From NCBI GenBank assembly GCA_028818705.1, contig JAPPNJ010000029.1, positions 1 through 64,000 of the forward strand: a DNA stretch of 64,000 bases, read 5' to 3'. Within the stretch, counting starts at the first letter, position 1. The number at the start of each line of letters is the position of its first letter. Source of the stretch: Candidatus Poribacteria bacterium. Lineage in GTDB: Bacteria > Poribacteria > WGA-4E > WGA-3G. The notes below the pieces were generated by a model. That model did not search any database. It worked only from the letters and a program-made list of their open reading frames with translations, and had not been told where the DNA came from. Shown piece after piece: positions 9,466 through 20,012 of the stretch. The translations under genes were made by a program, and so were the position numbers.

Positions 9466-12258
9466 TTAGGTGCCGTGACACCGCTTATATTTCTTTCCAC
9501 TTCCGCAGGGACAAGGGGCATTTCTACCGACCTTTGGCATGTTCCCCATCGCCCGTCGTGAGGCGAATTCGGCATCATCACTGGCTGCAGCTGCAGGGCT
9601 GCCTTGTGCCCGCCGTCTCGGTTGCGGTTTACGCGGGCGGCTTGATCGCCGACTTGGTGCCCGGCGCGGTGCTTCGGTATTGACGCGGGATTTGAAGATG
9701 AATTCGCTAACCTCTTCTTCGATGTGCTGATACATACTCTCGAAAACAGCGAGTGCCTCATTTTTAAAGACAACAATCGGATCCTTTCCGCCGTAGCCAG
9801 CACCGAATCGGATGCCCTCCTCAATGTAGTCGATGTTATAGAGGTGATCTTTCCAGTGATCGTCGATTCTATCGAGAAGGAGTAGGCGTTCGAGGACACG
9901 CATCATCTCCGGTCCCATTTCGGCTTCGCGTTCTTCATACGCGGCACGTAACGCTTCCAATGCCTGCTCTTGTACTTCTTCGAGACTTGCTTGCGCTAAA
10001 GGCGTTTTCCATGAGGGTATAATTGGGAAAGTATTCGTTAGCCATTGCTCAAATCTGTCAGGGTTTTCCAAGGCGCTTCCGTTCTCCGATACGTTGTCGT
10101 CGATTGCATCTGCTACGACTCTCTCAATCATTCCCCAGATTGTAGTCTTGAGATTTCCACGTGTATTGGGATCTATTTCGGCAAGTGCTGCGAGACCTCC
10201 GTCTTCCAATGACCTCTCGTCTTCTGGTAGTTCTACCGAATCCGTGCCGGCAGCCAGCACGGTGTCGCGTAAGGTGTAGATGGTATCGCGTTGTGAATCC
10301 ATGACATCGTCAAACTTGAGGAGGTTTTTACGGATTTCAAAGTGCATCTGCTCCACGCGAGTTTGTGCTTTCTCAATGGACTTGGTGACCCAGGGGTGCT
10401 CCAGTGGGACATCTTCGTCCATTCCGACGCGTGTCATTAACCCTTGCAAACGCTCGGATCCGAATTTCCGCATCAATTCGTCTTCAAGGGAGAGATAAAA
10501 TCGCGATGAGCCGTGGTCGCCCTGTCTGCCAGCGCGACCACGGAGCTGGTTGTCGATACGGCGCGACTCATGGCGTTCCGTGCCGACAATGTGTAACCCA
10601 CCTGCGGCTAACACTTTTTCTCGGTTTTCGTTACAAATCGCTTCTGCTTGCGCGAGTGCCGTCTGGTATTCTTCGGATTCTGGGGAGAGTGCGTCTACCT
10701 TGGCTTTCTGTTTACGGAGCGTTTCGGTCGCTAAGCCTTCAGGATTACCGCCGAGGAGAATGTCCACACCCCTACCTGCCATATTGGTGGCGATTGTCAC
10801 GGAGCCCGGGATACCTGCTTGTGCGATGATGTCTGCTTCGTGGGCGTGCTCTTTGGCGTTCAGAACCTGATGTCGGATGTTTCGGTGTTTGGATTTGAGC
10901 ATTTTGCTCAACTTCTCGGAATTTTCAATCGAGACTGTGCCGACGAGTACTGGACGCCCTTTTTCATGCTGTTCAACGATATCTTGCAGGACAGCTTTGT
11001 ATTTTGCTTCTTCGGTCTTGTAGATTTGGTCGGAATTGTCGGCACGAATCATCGGTTCGTTTGTCGGGATGACAGAGACCTCTAATCCATAGATATGTGC
11101 AAACTCGTTTGCCTCTGTGGCGGCGGTACCCGTCATACCTGCGAGTTTGTCGTACATGCGGAAGTAGTTTTGGTAGGTAATCTTAGCACCGGTTTGGTTT
11201 TCCTGCAGGATTCTGACGCGTTCTTTCGCCTCAATTGCTTGATGAAGTCCTTCACTTAGGCGCCTGCCGACCTGTTTCCGTCCGGTGAATTCATCGACGA
11301 GGAGGACTTCCCCATTTTCGACGAGGTAATCGACATCGCTTTTGTAGAGATGGTGTGCGGTGAGTGCCTGATTGACGTGATGCACCATGGCGATGTTGGT
11401 GTGTTCATAGAGGTTGCCGACACCAAGGCGACGTTCCACTTCTTCGACGCCTTCGTCGGTGAGGGTTACACTACCACGCGATTTCCCCTGCTGATCGATT
11501 TGGAAGTGTTCATCTTTACGGAGTTGGAGGACGACGTTGTTGATTTGTTTGTAAAGATCGGCAGGTTTGCCGGAGGGTTCTGAGATAATAAGTGGTGTAC
11601 GTGCTTCGTCGATGAGGATGCTGTCAACTTCATCAAGGATAGCGTAGACGTGCCGGCGTTGCACCTTCGCCTCGAATGAGAGTGCCTTGTTATCCCATAG
11701 GTAATCGAATCCGAATTCGCTGTGAACGCCGTAAGTAATGTCTGCTTTGTATCCGAGTCTTTTCTGCTCGTGTGGCATCTGGCTGAGCGTCAATCCGACG
11801 GAGAGCCCCAAGAAGTTGTAGATCTTCCCCATCCATTCTGCATCACGTCGAGCGAGATAATCGTTGACGGTTGCGAGATGTACGCCTTTTCCGGTCAGGG
11901 CGTTCAAATAGACGGCGAGGGTTGAGGTGAGTGTTTTCCCTTCCCCTGTCCGCATCTCGGCGATATTTCCTTGGTGGAGTGCGATGCCGCCCATAATTTG
12001 GACATCGTAGTGCCGCTGTTTCAGTGTCCGGACTGCGGCTTCTCGGACGATAGCGAATGCTTCTGGTAGAAGGTCATCAAGCGATTCACCGGCATCTAAC
12101 CGTTGGCGGAACTCTGATGTTTTGGATTGCAGTTGTGCGTCGGTCAGTTTTTTGATTTCGGGTTCGCGCTGGTTGACGGCGGCAACGATGTCGCGAAACT
12201 TTTTGACATCCCGGTCTTCTTTGCTACCAAAGACTTTGGTTATCATTTTTTGGAACAT
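9466..12258 (-). CDS. secA: Preprotein translocase ATPase SecA
   Basis: [36 protein letters not shown]-terminal [18 protein letters not shown] motif. Confidence 0.98.
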   Translation of the reverse strand: MFQKMITKVFGSKEDRDVKKFRDIVAAVNQREPEIKKLTDAQLQSKTSEFRQRLDAGESLDDLLPEAFAIVREAAVRTLKQRHYDVQIMGGIALHQGNIAEMRTGEGKTLTSTLAVYLNALTGKGVHLATVNDYLARRDAEWMGKIYNFLGLSVGLTLSQMPHEQKRLGYKADITYGVHSEFGFDYLWDNKALSFEAKVQRRHVYAILDEVDSILIDEARTPLIISEPSGKPADLYKQINNVVLQLRKDEHFQIDQQGKSRGSVTLTDEGVEEVERRLGVGNLYEHTNIAMVHHVNQALTAHHLYKSDVDYLVENGEVLLVDEFTGRKQVGRRLSEGLHQAIEAKERVRILQENQTGAKITYQNYFRMYDKLAGMTGTAATEANEFAHIYGLEVSVIPTNEPMIRADNSDQIYKTEEAKYKAVLQDIVEQHEKGRPVLVGTVSIENSEKLSKMLKSKHRNIRHQVLNAKEHAHEADIIAQAGIPGSVTIATNMAGRGVDILLGGNPEGLATETLRKQKAKVDALSPESEEYQTALAQAEAICNENREKVLAAGGLHIVGTERHESRRIDNQLRGRAGRQGDHGSSRFYLSLEDELMRKFGSERLQGLMTRVGMDEDVPLEHPWVTKSIEKAQTRVEQMHFEIRKNLLKFDDVMDSQRDTIYTLRDTVLAAGTDSVELPEDERSLEDGGLAALAEIDPNTRGNLKTTIWGMIERVVADAIDDNVSENGSALENPDRFEQWLTNTFPIIPSWKTPLAQASLEEVQEQALEALRAAYEEREAEMGPEMMRVLERLLLLDRIDDHWKDHLYNIDYIEEGIRFGAGYGGKDPIVVFKNEALAVFESMYQHIEEEVSEFIFKSRVNTEAPRRAPSRRSSRPRKPQPRRRAQGSPAAAASDDAEFASRRAMGNMPKVGRNAPCPCGSGKKYKRCHGT

Positions 12259-12286
12259 AATCGCTATCCTTTAGTCCCCCAGGACA

Positions 12287-13396
12287 TTAATTCGATGTTT
12301 CTGTCGGTTCTACGTCGAGTGGTACTAACAAATTCTGTCCGTCTATTTTCTCACGTAGGACGGTATAAATTACTGTGTTTCCAGCAGAGGCGATTGAAAA
12401 CAGATGGGCAACGACCAGTCCTGCGCCCATGAGTATTGTGATTGTCAGAAAAATAGCCGTCACTGTTGTAGTGAAAGCACCTGTGCCTTGTGCGGTGCTG
12501 CTGATGTTGAAGACACCGAAAGTGTTGGTGTAGGGAAGTGCTGCTAACTTTTCGATAGCACCAGCAAGCCATCCGTTCACATGGTTCATGAGAGACTTCA
12601 TCTCTTCGGCGTGCAAAAGACGTATCGGGAACAGCACAATCGAAAAACCGTAGAGACAAAAAAACGCCCAGATAGGGACGAAGATGAGTTTGATAAGAAA
12701 CAACAGTGCTTCATAACACACCATGTGCCACGGTTTGTTCCAAACGATGGCAAATTGCTGATAAATTGTTTCAAACGCATCGGCACCCGTTGCAGCAACA
12801 ACAGCTGGTACAAAGAGTAGGCTTACACCGAAGACCACCGTTATTAGCGCTATCAGCATGCCGAGGAAGAAGCCGATCGGCATGAACAAGGAAGTGAGCA
12901 TGAGAAACGGTTTACCGACTATCGGCAGCTTTCCAAGCCCAGCGATGCTGAGAGGTATTAGCGCGAGAAATATCTGGATGAGAAGTAAGCCGATGAACGC
13001 TCCTAAAACGGATTTCCAGTGCGCTTTGAGGAAAGTTAGGGCGTCTCCGACCGAAAAGAAGAAGTCTCCACGTAATTGTTCAACGGTTATTTTAGAAGCT
13101 ACAGTGCTTGCCAAAAAAAAGATACAGGTGAAGCTTATTATTCCTACCCAGATTGCGATTTCGGTTATCTGTGCAAGTGCTGGGTCACCAAAGGGAGTTA
13201 CGGGTAGGAGTGCGTGCTTGTTCCAAAAATCTTGTGCGGCGGTACCTCCAACGATGAAAAGACTGAGATATACCAAGATTTCATAAATTAGATAGGCGAG
13301 GACGAGTCCAATAAAATGGACAGAGATTTTTCGTCCACTGAATCCGTAGCGGATAACTTGGAAGATATCCCTGAAATCGAAATAGCGTTTTTCCAT
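12287..13396 (-). CDS. Multi-pass membrane protein, unknown function
   Basis: Uninterrupted 369 aa ORF with several hydrophobic helices; good spacing to neighbours. Confidence 0.7.
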   Translation of the reverse strand: MEKRYFDFRDIFQVIRYGFSGRKISVHFIGLVLAYLIYEILVYLSLFIVGGTAAQDFWNKHALLPVTPFGDPALAQITEIAIWVGIISFTCIFFLASTVASKITVEQLRGDFFFSVGDALTFLKAHWKSVLGAFIGLLLIQIFLALIPLSIAGLGKLPIVGKPFLMLTSLFMPIGFFLGMLIALITVVFGVSLLFVPAVVAATGADAFETIYQQFAIVWNKPWHMVCYEALLFLIKLIFVPIWAFFCLYGFSIVLFPIRLLHAEEMKSLMNHVNGWLAGAIEKLAALPYTNTFGVFNISSTAQGTGAFTTTVTAIFLTITILMGAGLVVAHLFSIASAGNTVIYTVLREKIDGQNLLVPLDVEPTETSN

Positions 13397-13585
13397 GAAG
13401 GCGTGCTTCTGCTTTTCTGCTCATTCTTGTATATAATGATACTATAATTTGTGAGGTTCTGTCAAATGTTTATTTTTTGGTTTTCAGCGGTCAGCGGTCA
13501 GTAGTTAGCAAGAGTTGTTGGTAGAGTTTGCGCCCATAGGAAGGGTAGAAAGATGAAAAACAGGGTCGCGATCAGAAGATCGCTA

Positions 13586-14584
13586 CTACTTGTTTTGGAT
13601 GAATCCGTAGACTGGGATGTGGATAGGGAGGGGATCTGCTGTGGTTAGCACTTGGATTTCTTCTCGCAAGGGATCGGGTGTGCTTGGGACGTTCCAGACA
13701 ACTTTTAGTCTTTTCCGAGGCGATGTGTCGGTGTTGTCTACATCGACGACGCTCAAAGCGGCGGGGGCTGTGATCTTTAGCACTTTGAAAGGTGTTGCAC
13801 CAGAAAGTGTGAATTCGAGTGAAGGCTGTGTCCCTGGTGCTGCTATTTCATAGATGAGACGTTCTGGTTGCGCTATCACTGGCGCGATGACTTTGGCAGT
13901 GACGGGGAGTGTCAGCGTCCGTTCGTTGGGGAATGCCACAGTGAGTAGCGATGAGAAGTGTCCTCTGTCTTTCAGCGGACCGAGTTGGACGGTAATGAGA
14001 GAGCGGTCTGATGTCATTTCCCACGTCAACCTCGGATGGCTTGATGGCAAAAGACGGATATCGGATGTATTGAGTGGTGCGTTCACAGTGAGTGTGAGTG
14101 TTTTTTGGTGTTTCGTTTCGGGCAGGATATTCCCGAATTCGCAGACGTCAGAGATAAGGGTCGCAAAGCGTTTGGCGGTGGCGATAATTCTCAAGGAAAC
14201 GGTCGGAGTTTTGGGGCTATCTGTGAAGATGATAGCAGTTGCTGAGGTTTCGTCAGCGGGTAAGGTTTCTGGGTTGATGGTTATGTGGAGCGTCCCTTCT
14301 GCGTCTGCAAGAATTGCATCCGGTGCTGTGATTTCGGCGTAGCTGCATCCGGTGTGTACGCTTTGAATGTGGAGGGTATTGCTTCCGACGTTTTGTGCTG
14401 TTAGGGATCGTGTTACGGGTCCTTTCCACTCTGGGAGGGTTCCGAAATGGATCTGTTGGTGTGTAAGGATGAGTTCGGCAGAGGGTGCTTGCGGATTGTT
14501 GATGAGAACGATAATAAGTCCAGAGATCAGCAAGACCGGGATGATGATGGTTGTGATGATTGTGCGTTTGGACATGGTTTGCAT
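13586..14584 (-). CDS. Secreted/anchored DUF1573-like protein
   Basis: N-terminal hydrophobic helix; IHFGTLPEWKGPVTRSLTAQNVGSNTLHIQSVHTGCSYAEI beta-sandwich-like repeats. Confidence 0.7.
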   Translation of the reverse strand: MQTMSKRTIITTIIIPVLLISGLIIVLINNPQAPSAELILTHQQIHFGTLPEWKGPVTRSLTAQNVGSNTLHIQSVHTGCSYAEITAPDAILADAEGTLHITINPETLPADETSATAIIFTDSPKTPTVSLRIIATAKRFATLISDVCEFGNILPETKHQKTLTLTVNAPLNTSDIRLLPSSHPRLTWEMTSDRSLITVQLGPLKDRGHFSSLLTVAFPNERTLTLPVTAKVIAPVIAQPERLIYEIAAPGTQPSLEFTLSGATPFKVLKITAPAALSVVDVDNTDTSPRKRLKVVWNVPSTPDPLREEIQVLTTADPLPIHIPVYGFIQNK

Positions 14585-15013
14585 CTATGATAATGGGTGT
14601 GGTTTCTTTAAATCATCAGAAATATGCTTATCTATCTTGCCCAGGGCACTGGTGTTAGGCTGTCTTCCTTGGGCTTCTGCTTCCCAGGGCTCTACGAAGA
14701 TAAAGCGTCTACCTCTAATGTACTCTGGTTCTTTGCCTTTATGGTTTCCACCGTCGGGTACAACAAATAGGATATTTTGGTCTTTACATCTCAGGTATTC
14801 AATGAAGTTGCGGATTTTTTCAAATGGGGCTTCTGCCTGGAGCAGTTCTTTGAGTTTCAGTTCATCTTCCTCGTCGAGTGGATCGGGTGTTGCCATCACA
14901 GAATCAAATTCGCCCACTATTTGAACTTTTTTGAATTCATCTTCCTCGTTTTCGAGTTCGTCGAATGGAATGGACTCGATGGTGTTTCGGACGGCTTGGA
15001 TAATTTTGATCAT
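14585..15013 (-). CDS. Hypothetical protein
   Basis: 142 aa ORF directly adjacent to the preceding gene in the same orientation. Confidence 0.5.
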   Translation of the reverse strand: MIKIIQAVRNTIESIPFDELENEEDEFKKVQIVGEFDSVMATPDPLDEEDELKLKELLQAEAPFEKIRNFIEYLRCKDQNILFVVPDGGNHKGKEPEYIRGRRFIFVEPWEAEAQGRQPNTSALGKIDKHISDDLKKPHPLS

Positions 15014-15176
15014 TGTTGGGATGAGTTGACGAGCCTTGTCGGGGTCGGCGTTTTCGAGTTGTTCGGTACATCTCTCGTAGAGATTATCGAATTCCCTAAC
15101 GACGTTTCGTGGGTGACGGAGATAACTACTTTTCCATTCATTACGTGCCGCCTCCTACCCTATCGCGGCTCATCTA

Positions 15177-15878
15177 TCATTTCGTCTTGAGTTGACCCCA
15201 CGTTGACGTTAATCGGGCTTCTGGGGTGATGTTTAGTCCAGAGATTGTGAAGGAATCTGCCCATGCGGTGCCGACCCACTCGTTTGCGATGTTGATGCCC
15301 TCCATGACGAAGCCGAGGATCTCTATTTTATCGAAGTTGGCGTCCTGAAATGCTGTGCGGAATTCGCCATCTGCGAATAGAACGAAATGTCCGGAATTAA
15401 AGTAGAGTTTCATTTCCGTAAGGACGTCTGTTTCCCAACGGATGCGAGGTTCTCTGGAGAGCCGAGTGTGGAAGGGGTGGCTGCGCCCTTTGCCGTTGAA
15501 ACGCCTCGCTCTGATTTCGTCGGAGAAGAATACGTAGAAGAACGGATCTTCTTCGGGTGTATCGGGAAATTGCCTTCCGACACAAAAGCCGAAACGCGTC
15601 TTGTCGCCGCCGAAGTCGTTTATTGTAATCACGAAGTTGCGATAGGGGGCAGGTAAGGCGGTGAATTGGTAGAGTTCGTATGCTACCTCCCATTCACGTT
15701 TGACTTCTACGCGTAGGAATCCATCTTCAACTTTCCAGATGGCGTCGTTTCCGATGCTGCGCCACGCTTCGGGGTTTTTGGTATCAAAGTTGTCGTGCCA
15801 AGTCTCGGCGGATGCCGAAAATGCACAGGTAGTGAGGATGTAAATGAGAACGAGGATGTTTGTGTTTTTGTTTGACAT
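15177..15878 (-). CDS. Secreted concanavalin-like protein, family A copy 1, with TTW tail
   Basis: Signal peptide; WHDNFDTKNPEAWRSIGNDAIWKVEDGFLRVEV; paralogous to 16697..17392; ends GLNITPEARLTSTWGQLKTK. Confidence 0.75.
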   Translation of the reverse strand: MSNKNTNILVLIYILTTCAFSASAETWHDNFDTKNPEAWRSIGNDAIWKVEDGFLRVEVKREWEVAYELYQFTALPAPYRNFVITINDFGGDKTRFGFCVGRQFPDTPEEDPFFYVFFSDEIRARRFNGKGRSHPFHTRLSREPRIRWETDVLTEMKLYFNSGHFVLFADGEFRTAFQDANFDKIEILGFVMEGINIANEWVGTAWADSFTISGLNITPEARLTSTWGQLKTK

Positions 15879-15929
15879 GGATGATTTGTTGGTGTCGCGA
15901 CCAGAGATCGCTCCTACAGGGAACTGTTT

Positions 15930-16673
15930 CTACTTAATTCTTATGCAGTCGTACCACAGTTGTGTTTTCTTACTTCTTCGGCTCAGGACGCCGGGTTCGC
16001 GCTCGGTTGGCGGATCGAAGTCTCCGTCTTTCTGTTTCAGAACATTCCAGTCGGGTGGAAACCATGTTCTGAGGGTTTTACAGTTGACCTCAAGGGGTTC
16101 ACCTTCCCATCCACCGATTTTGTAATACATCGGGCAGATCCATTGTTCCGCCCCGCGGGCATATCGCCGCCAACCGACTACGGAGGCTTGGGCGCGAATG
16201 ATGTTTCCGTCGCGCCAGTGCCGTTCAATACCGCTCCATGGGTATCCGGTTGTTCCACTGCCAGCACTAATCTCACTCCATCCTAAATCGTCGTAGAGTG
16301 TGATATAGGAGTAGTTTGTGCCCCACGGTGTATTGTCTGTGCTGAAATGCCATCGCTGTCCACGATACCAACGCACTGCACCCGGAATTCTTGAAGCGGA
16401 AACTGTTGCGTTTTCAATGGTTTCTACAATGTCAAACTGCCCTCTGTTGTTGTAAGGGTTATGGACGTCTTCGCAGAGGGTGAGGGAGTTAAGTTCGGGT
16501 CCGAACCACATCCCGTTTACACCCGGGGTTCTGTAGTAAGAACCTGAGTTTGTGGGATGGGCGCGCTCTCCTGGATTCACGCGCGCTCTGGCATGGCTGT
16601 TCCAAAAGGCGATGCCGAGGACGAGGACGAGCAAAAATGCATCGAGGATTAGGTCTAAATTTTTTCGCAACAT
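15930..16673 (-). CDS. Secreted/anchored protein of unknown function, family B copy 1
   Basis: MLRKNLDLILDAFLLVLVLGIAFW leader; WFGPE, WYRGQRW, TPWGT, GYPWSGIERHWR, YYK and WYDCI blocks shared with 17572..18327. Start at 16673 avoids overlap with the next gene. Confidence 0.7.
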   Translation of the reverse strand: MLRKNLDLILDAFLLVLVLGIAFWNSHARARVNPGERAHPTNSGSYYRTPGVNGMWFGPELNSLTLCEDVHNPYNNRGQFDIVETIENATVSASRIPGAVRWYRGQRWHFSTDNTPWGTNYSYITLYDDLGWSEISAGSGTTGYPWSGIERHWRDGNIIRAQASVVGWRRYARGAEQWICPMYYKIGGWEGEPLEVNCKTLRTWFPPDWNVLKQKDGDFDPPTEREPGVLSRRSKKTQLWYDCIRIK

Positions 16674-16696
16674 CGGGTTTAATAGTTGTCGATTTT

Positions 16697-17392
16697 TCAG
16701 GGTTTTTCTTGTTTTAGGCTTGCCCATGTGGTTGTTAGTTTCCGTTTGGGGGAGACGGCGAGTCCGTCGATTGTGAACGTGTCCACCCATGCGCTGCCGA
16801 TATTAACATCTTCTGTGACGAATCCGGCGAGTGCGAAGGCGATGATATCAATCTGATTAAAGTTTGCGTCTCGAAAGTCCATGCGTGATTCTCCGTCGGC
16901 TTTCAGTTGGAATCTGCCACTCTCAAAGTGCAGTGTCATCTGTTGAAGTTCGTCCGTGTTCCACCGTTTACCGGGCCCGACGAATATGCTGCCATTTCTT
17001 AAGGCTTGCATGTCATTCGTGAAGAAGAGGTAGTAGCCGTATTCCTCTATTTTGGTGACGGGGTTTAGGAAGTATTTTGCGAGTGCGATACCGAACTGGG
17101 CGTGGTTCGCCCCCACTGTTTCGAGGGTAATTGTAAAGTCGTTATGGGGACCGGGATAGGCGATGAATTGGTAAAGTTCAAATACGGTGCTCCACTGCGT
17201 TTGTGCGTGGATTTCTGCCTTTAAGAAGCCGTCTTCCATTTTCCAGATGGAGTCGTTTCCCTTGTGTTGCCAGTCGTCTTTTGCCTCTTTTTCAAAGGTG
17301 TCTTCCCAAATAACAGCACCTGCTATTGTCTGCCAGACGAGAAGTGTATAGATGATTAGGATTGCTTTGAATATGTATGCGATGTTTTTCAT
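16697..17392 (-). CDS. Secreted concanavalin-like protein, family A copy 2, with TTW tail
   Basis: Signal peptide; VIWEDTFEKEAKDDWQHKGNDSIWKMEDGFLKAEI; ends GLAVSPKRKLTTTWASLKQEKP. Confidence 0.75.
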   Translation of the reverse strand: MKNIAYIFKAILIIYTLLVWQTIAGAVIWEDTFEKEAKDDWQHKGNDSIWKMEDGFLKAEIHAQTQWSTVFELYQFIAYPGPHNDFTITLETVGANHAQFGIALAKYFLNPVTKIEEYGYYLFFTNDMQALRNGSIFVGPGKRWNTDELQQMTLHFESGRFQLKADGESRMDFRDANFNQIDIIAFALAGFVTEDVNIGSAWVDTFTIDGLAVSPKRKLTTTWASLKQEKP

Positions 17393-17430
17393 GTGACGGG
17401 GCCCGTCTCTTTTTTTGAAGTTTTCGAGAA

Positions 17431-17504
17431 TACACCTATCGCCCCGCTGGGGCTATAGTGTGGGGTGTGAGCATCCTCTATACACCTATCGCCCCGCTGG
17501 GGCT
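17431..17504. repeat. Two direct copies of TACACCTATCGCCCCGCTGGGGCT
   Basis: 24 nt identical copies at 17431-17454 and 17481-17504, each with a GCCCC/GGGGC hairpin. Confidence 0.85.
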
Positions 17505-17571
17505 TTGTTCTAACGGTTATAGAACATTCTTGTGTTAGATATAGCACTTCATTGGTGTGTGAAGCATTCTA

Positions 17572-18327
17572 TCACTTTAATGGTATACAGTTGTACCAGT
17601 CGGTTGTGCTTTCGGATGCTCCTTTTTCACGAATGCTGAGTTTGTTATGTTCGGGTCGAAATTCCGGGTCCGTAAAGTGTCCTTCAGTGTGTGCCAAGAC
17701 TGTCAAGTTATACCGTCCCGTCCCGGTTGCACAGGTATAACTTAGGGTGCCGTGTTTGTAATACTTCGGTGCGAGGTATTTCTTCCCGGCGTGTTCGTGT
17801 CGATGGTAACCGGTTACGTCCGCCTTGGATTCTATGACCTCTCCTTTACGCCAGTGTTCCTCGAATCCGCTCCATGGAAATCCGGTAACGGTGTTGGATG
17901 CGTCAATATCTGTCCAGCCGATTTCGGCTACAAGGATGAGGTGGACGGTGTCTGTGCCCCAGGGTGTATCAGCGGTTGCAAATCGCCACTCCTGCTGCCG
18001 ATACCACCAGACCTTTCCGGGTCTTGAGGAGGGCCAGATCTCGGCGTCTTCTCTGGTATAGATGATGTCGAAAAAACCTGCTTCGTTGAATTGATGTGTG
18101 GTATTTGGACAGAGCACTCGACTGTCGATTTCCGGTCCGAACCAACGGATGTCGCCTTCCGATTCTACAAATTTACCGGGCCTCCGATAGTAGTCTCCCG
18201 CTACTTGGGGAACAGCAACCTCCTTAAGGATAATTCTTTCTCCGTCTGTGTATCTTCCGCGCAAGCCGGCAGTCGCGGAGAGAACGAGCAATTGGAGGAT
18301 TAAGATTAGGATGATTAGTCTTGTCAT
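17572..18327 (-). CDS. Secreted protein of unknown function, family B copy 2
   Basis: Signal peptide; WFGPEIDSRVLC, WYRQQEWRFATADTPWGT, GFPWSGFEEHWRKGE, YYKHG, WYNCIPLK. Confidence 0.75.
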   Translation of the reverse strand: MTRLIILILILQLLVLSATAGLRGRYTDGERIILKEVAVPQVAGDYYRRPGKFVESEGDIRWFGPEIDSRVLCPNTTHQFNEAGFFDIIYTREDAEIWPSSRPGKVWWYRQQEWRFATADTPWGTDTVHLILVAEIGWTDIDASNTVTGFPWSGFEEHWRKGEVIESKADVTGYHRHEHAGKKYLAPKYYKHGTLSYTCATGTGRYNLTVLAHTEGHFTDPEFRPEHNKLSIREKGASESTTDWYNCIPLK

Positions 18328-18391
18328 TTTATGTTAGAGTTTGACGGCACACGGGAAGAGAAAAGCGCGTATGGCTTTTCTAAAGACCCTA

Positions 18392-19993
18392 CTACCTTGC
18401 ATCTTGTTTTCCTAAATAGATACGATATGCGGTGCCGGGGACAGGGATTTCGATCCGCTTATGAATGAGATTTCGTTGGTAACTTTTTGTAGCATTGTCA
18501 AATACCGCGTGGACGGCACGAATATGCAGTTGGTAGCGATTTTCAGTCAGGTTGTCGAATTTAAAGTTGCCGTTTATGTCGGTTTCCGCCTCAAATCGAT
18601 CGAGTGTCATTGACATGTCGGACGGATTCAGTTCCCACGGGTACCATGAACGCGAGACGACGGCATTACGCACGGGTTCGCTTGTAGCTGCCCAGAGGAC
18701 TTGCCCTTGTAGTGTGCTTTCGGGGCGATCTGCTATGATAAAAACGGTTTTGCTATTCGTCGAGGCTTCCGCGTTAATAGCGGTTGCCGATATACCCTCT
18801 TTCTTCTGTAGGAGGGAACTCCGATTCCCGACTTCTACATTGACAGCGGTTGCTGATATGCCCTCTCCAACGATATAGAGCATGTATGTCCCTGAAAAGA
18901 GTCCATCCACGATGAAGTTAGGTTGTGTTGCAGGAAAGTGTCTCGACAGGAGTGGTTTATGCAACACTAACGGGTTGAGACTTGGTTCCATTTGGGCATC
19001 TGCGGGAAAGACCTTCACAGTGTAGTGTGCATCCGAGGACATGTCCCGTGGCAGAATAACGTGTCCTTTAATAGCTAGCCCCTTTTCAAGCGGAACAATT
19101 AGTGGTTCCTTTCTGATCTCCACATTCTCGTAGACTCTGGAAAAATAGCCTTTTTTACTTACCTCAAGAGAGAGGTATTGAGACTCGGTTTCTAACACCT
19201 GCATCTGAAAATTACCTGTATTGTTCGTTTGGGTCGATGTGAGGAGCGTGGTGTGTCCGTGTGGTGTTTCTCTGTGTCGCGTTGCATAAATTCGTGCTTC
19301 TGCTATCGGCAGTTCCTGCGTATCGACTACCGTGCCGTATAGGGTTTTTAACTTCGGCAGATGGATAGAAGTTCGAGTTTGTACTTGTGGATTGATAGCG
19401 TCCACGTACGCTATAATAGCACCGTTTTGGGAAATTGTCAAGGTGTATTCAATTGGGTAGAGGTCAGAGAAGTTGAAATTGCCTGTGGTGTTGGTCTTCG
19501 CTGCGTGTTCGATCGGTGCGGCGGCGCGAAAGAAGTCTGCGGGTTTATTGTGCATCTTTAAGTTCACGAGGAGTCCTTGGACCTCTTTGCTGCCAGAGAT
19601 GTTGCCTTGTAAAAATAGGGTGCGTTTCAGCGAGACCTCACCTAAATCGTAGTGATTCTTGGCGGGGGACATCTTCTGTCGTAAGCGTTTCGCTTGATAT
19701 TGTGGGTGAAGGACCATGAGTGAGAAAGCGTAGTAGGTTTGCGGTTCGTTGGGGATTGCGAGTGAGAAAGTACCTTCAGTGTCTGTTACCGTTGCGTGTG
19801 CGAAATCTTGATCGGGGTAGACGCTTTCGATTTTTTCTGGGGCAGCACGTACAAGCACATCGGGAATGGGTTGCCCGTCTTCGGCATCAATGAGCCTGCC
19901 GTGGAGAAAGGCACTGTTTGGCGTTTGGCAGATGCCAGAGATGGTGAAAAAAAGAAGAAGTAAAATTGTGTAGATGCTGATAGTGTTGTTCAT
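18392..19993 (-). CDS. Secreted carboxypeptidase-regulatory-like domain protein
   Basis: MNNTISIYTILLLLFFTISGICQ signal peptide at 19993; AFLHGRLIDAEDGQPIPDVLVRA, DTEGTFSLAIPNEP. The tracked start at 20191 runs through a terminator hairpin and repeats, so it is rejected. Confidence 0.8.
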   Translation of the reverse strand: MNNTISIYTILLLLFFTISGICQTPNSAFLHGRLIDAEDGQPIPDVLVRAAPEKIESVYPDQDFAHATVTDTEGTFSLAIPNEPQTYYAFSLMVLHPQYQAKRLRQKMSPAKNHYDLGEVSLKRTLFLQGNISGSKEVQGLLVNLKMHNKPADFFRAAAPIEHAAKTNTTGNFNFSDLYPIEYTLTISQNGAIIAYVDAINPQVQTRTSIHLPKLKTLYGTVVDTQELPIAEARIYATRHRETPHGHTTLLTSTQTNNTGNFQMQVLETESQYLSLEVSKKGYFSRVYENVEIRKEPLIVPLEKGLAIKGHVILPRDMSSDAHYTVKVFPADAQMEPSLNPLVLHKPLLSRHFPATQPNFIVDGLFSGTYMLYIVGEGISATAVNVEVGNRSSLLQKKEGISATAINAEASTNSKTVFIIADRPESTLQGQVLWAATSEPVRNAVVSRSWYPWELNPSDMSMTLDRFEAETDINGNFKFDNLTENRYQLHIRAVHAVFDNATKSYQRNLIHKRIEIPVPGTAYRIYLGKQDAR

Positions 19994-20012
19994 GGTGATA
20001 GACAGGGCGAGG

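Noticed and set aside
9399-12432. Many long ORFs antisense or out of frame within secA (e.g. 10404..10829, 9414..9899)
   Set aside because: They lie entirely opposite a clear SecA coding frame and show no domain motifs.
17431-17504. Possible CRISPR array
   Set aside because: Only two repeat copies, no cas genes, and the repeat is internally a GC hairpin.
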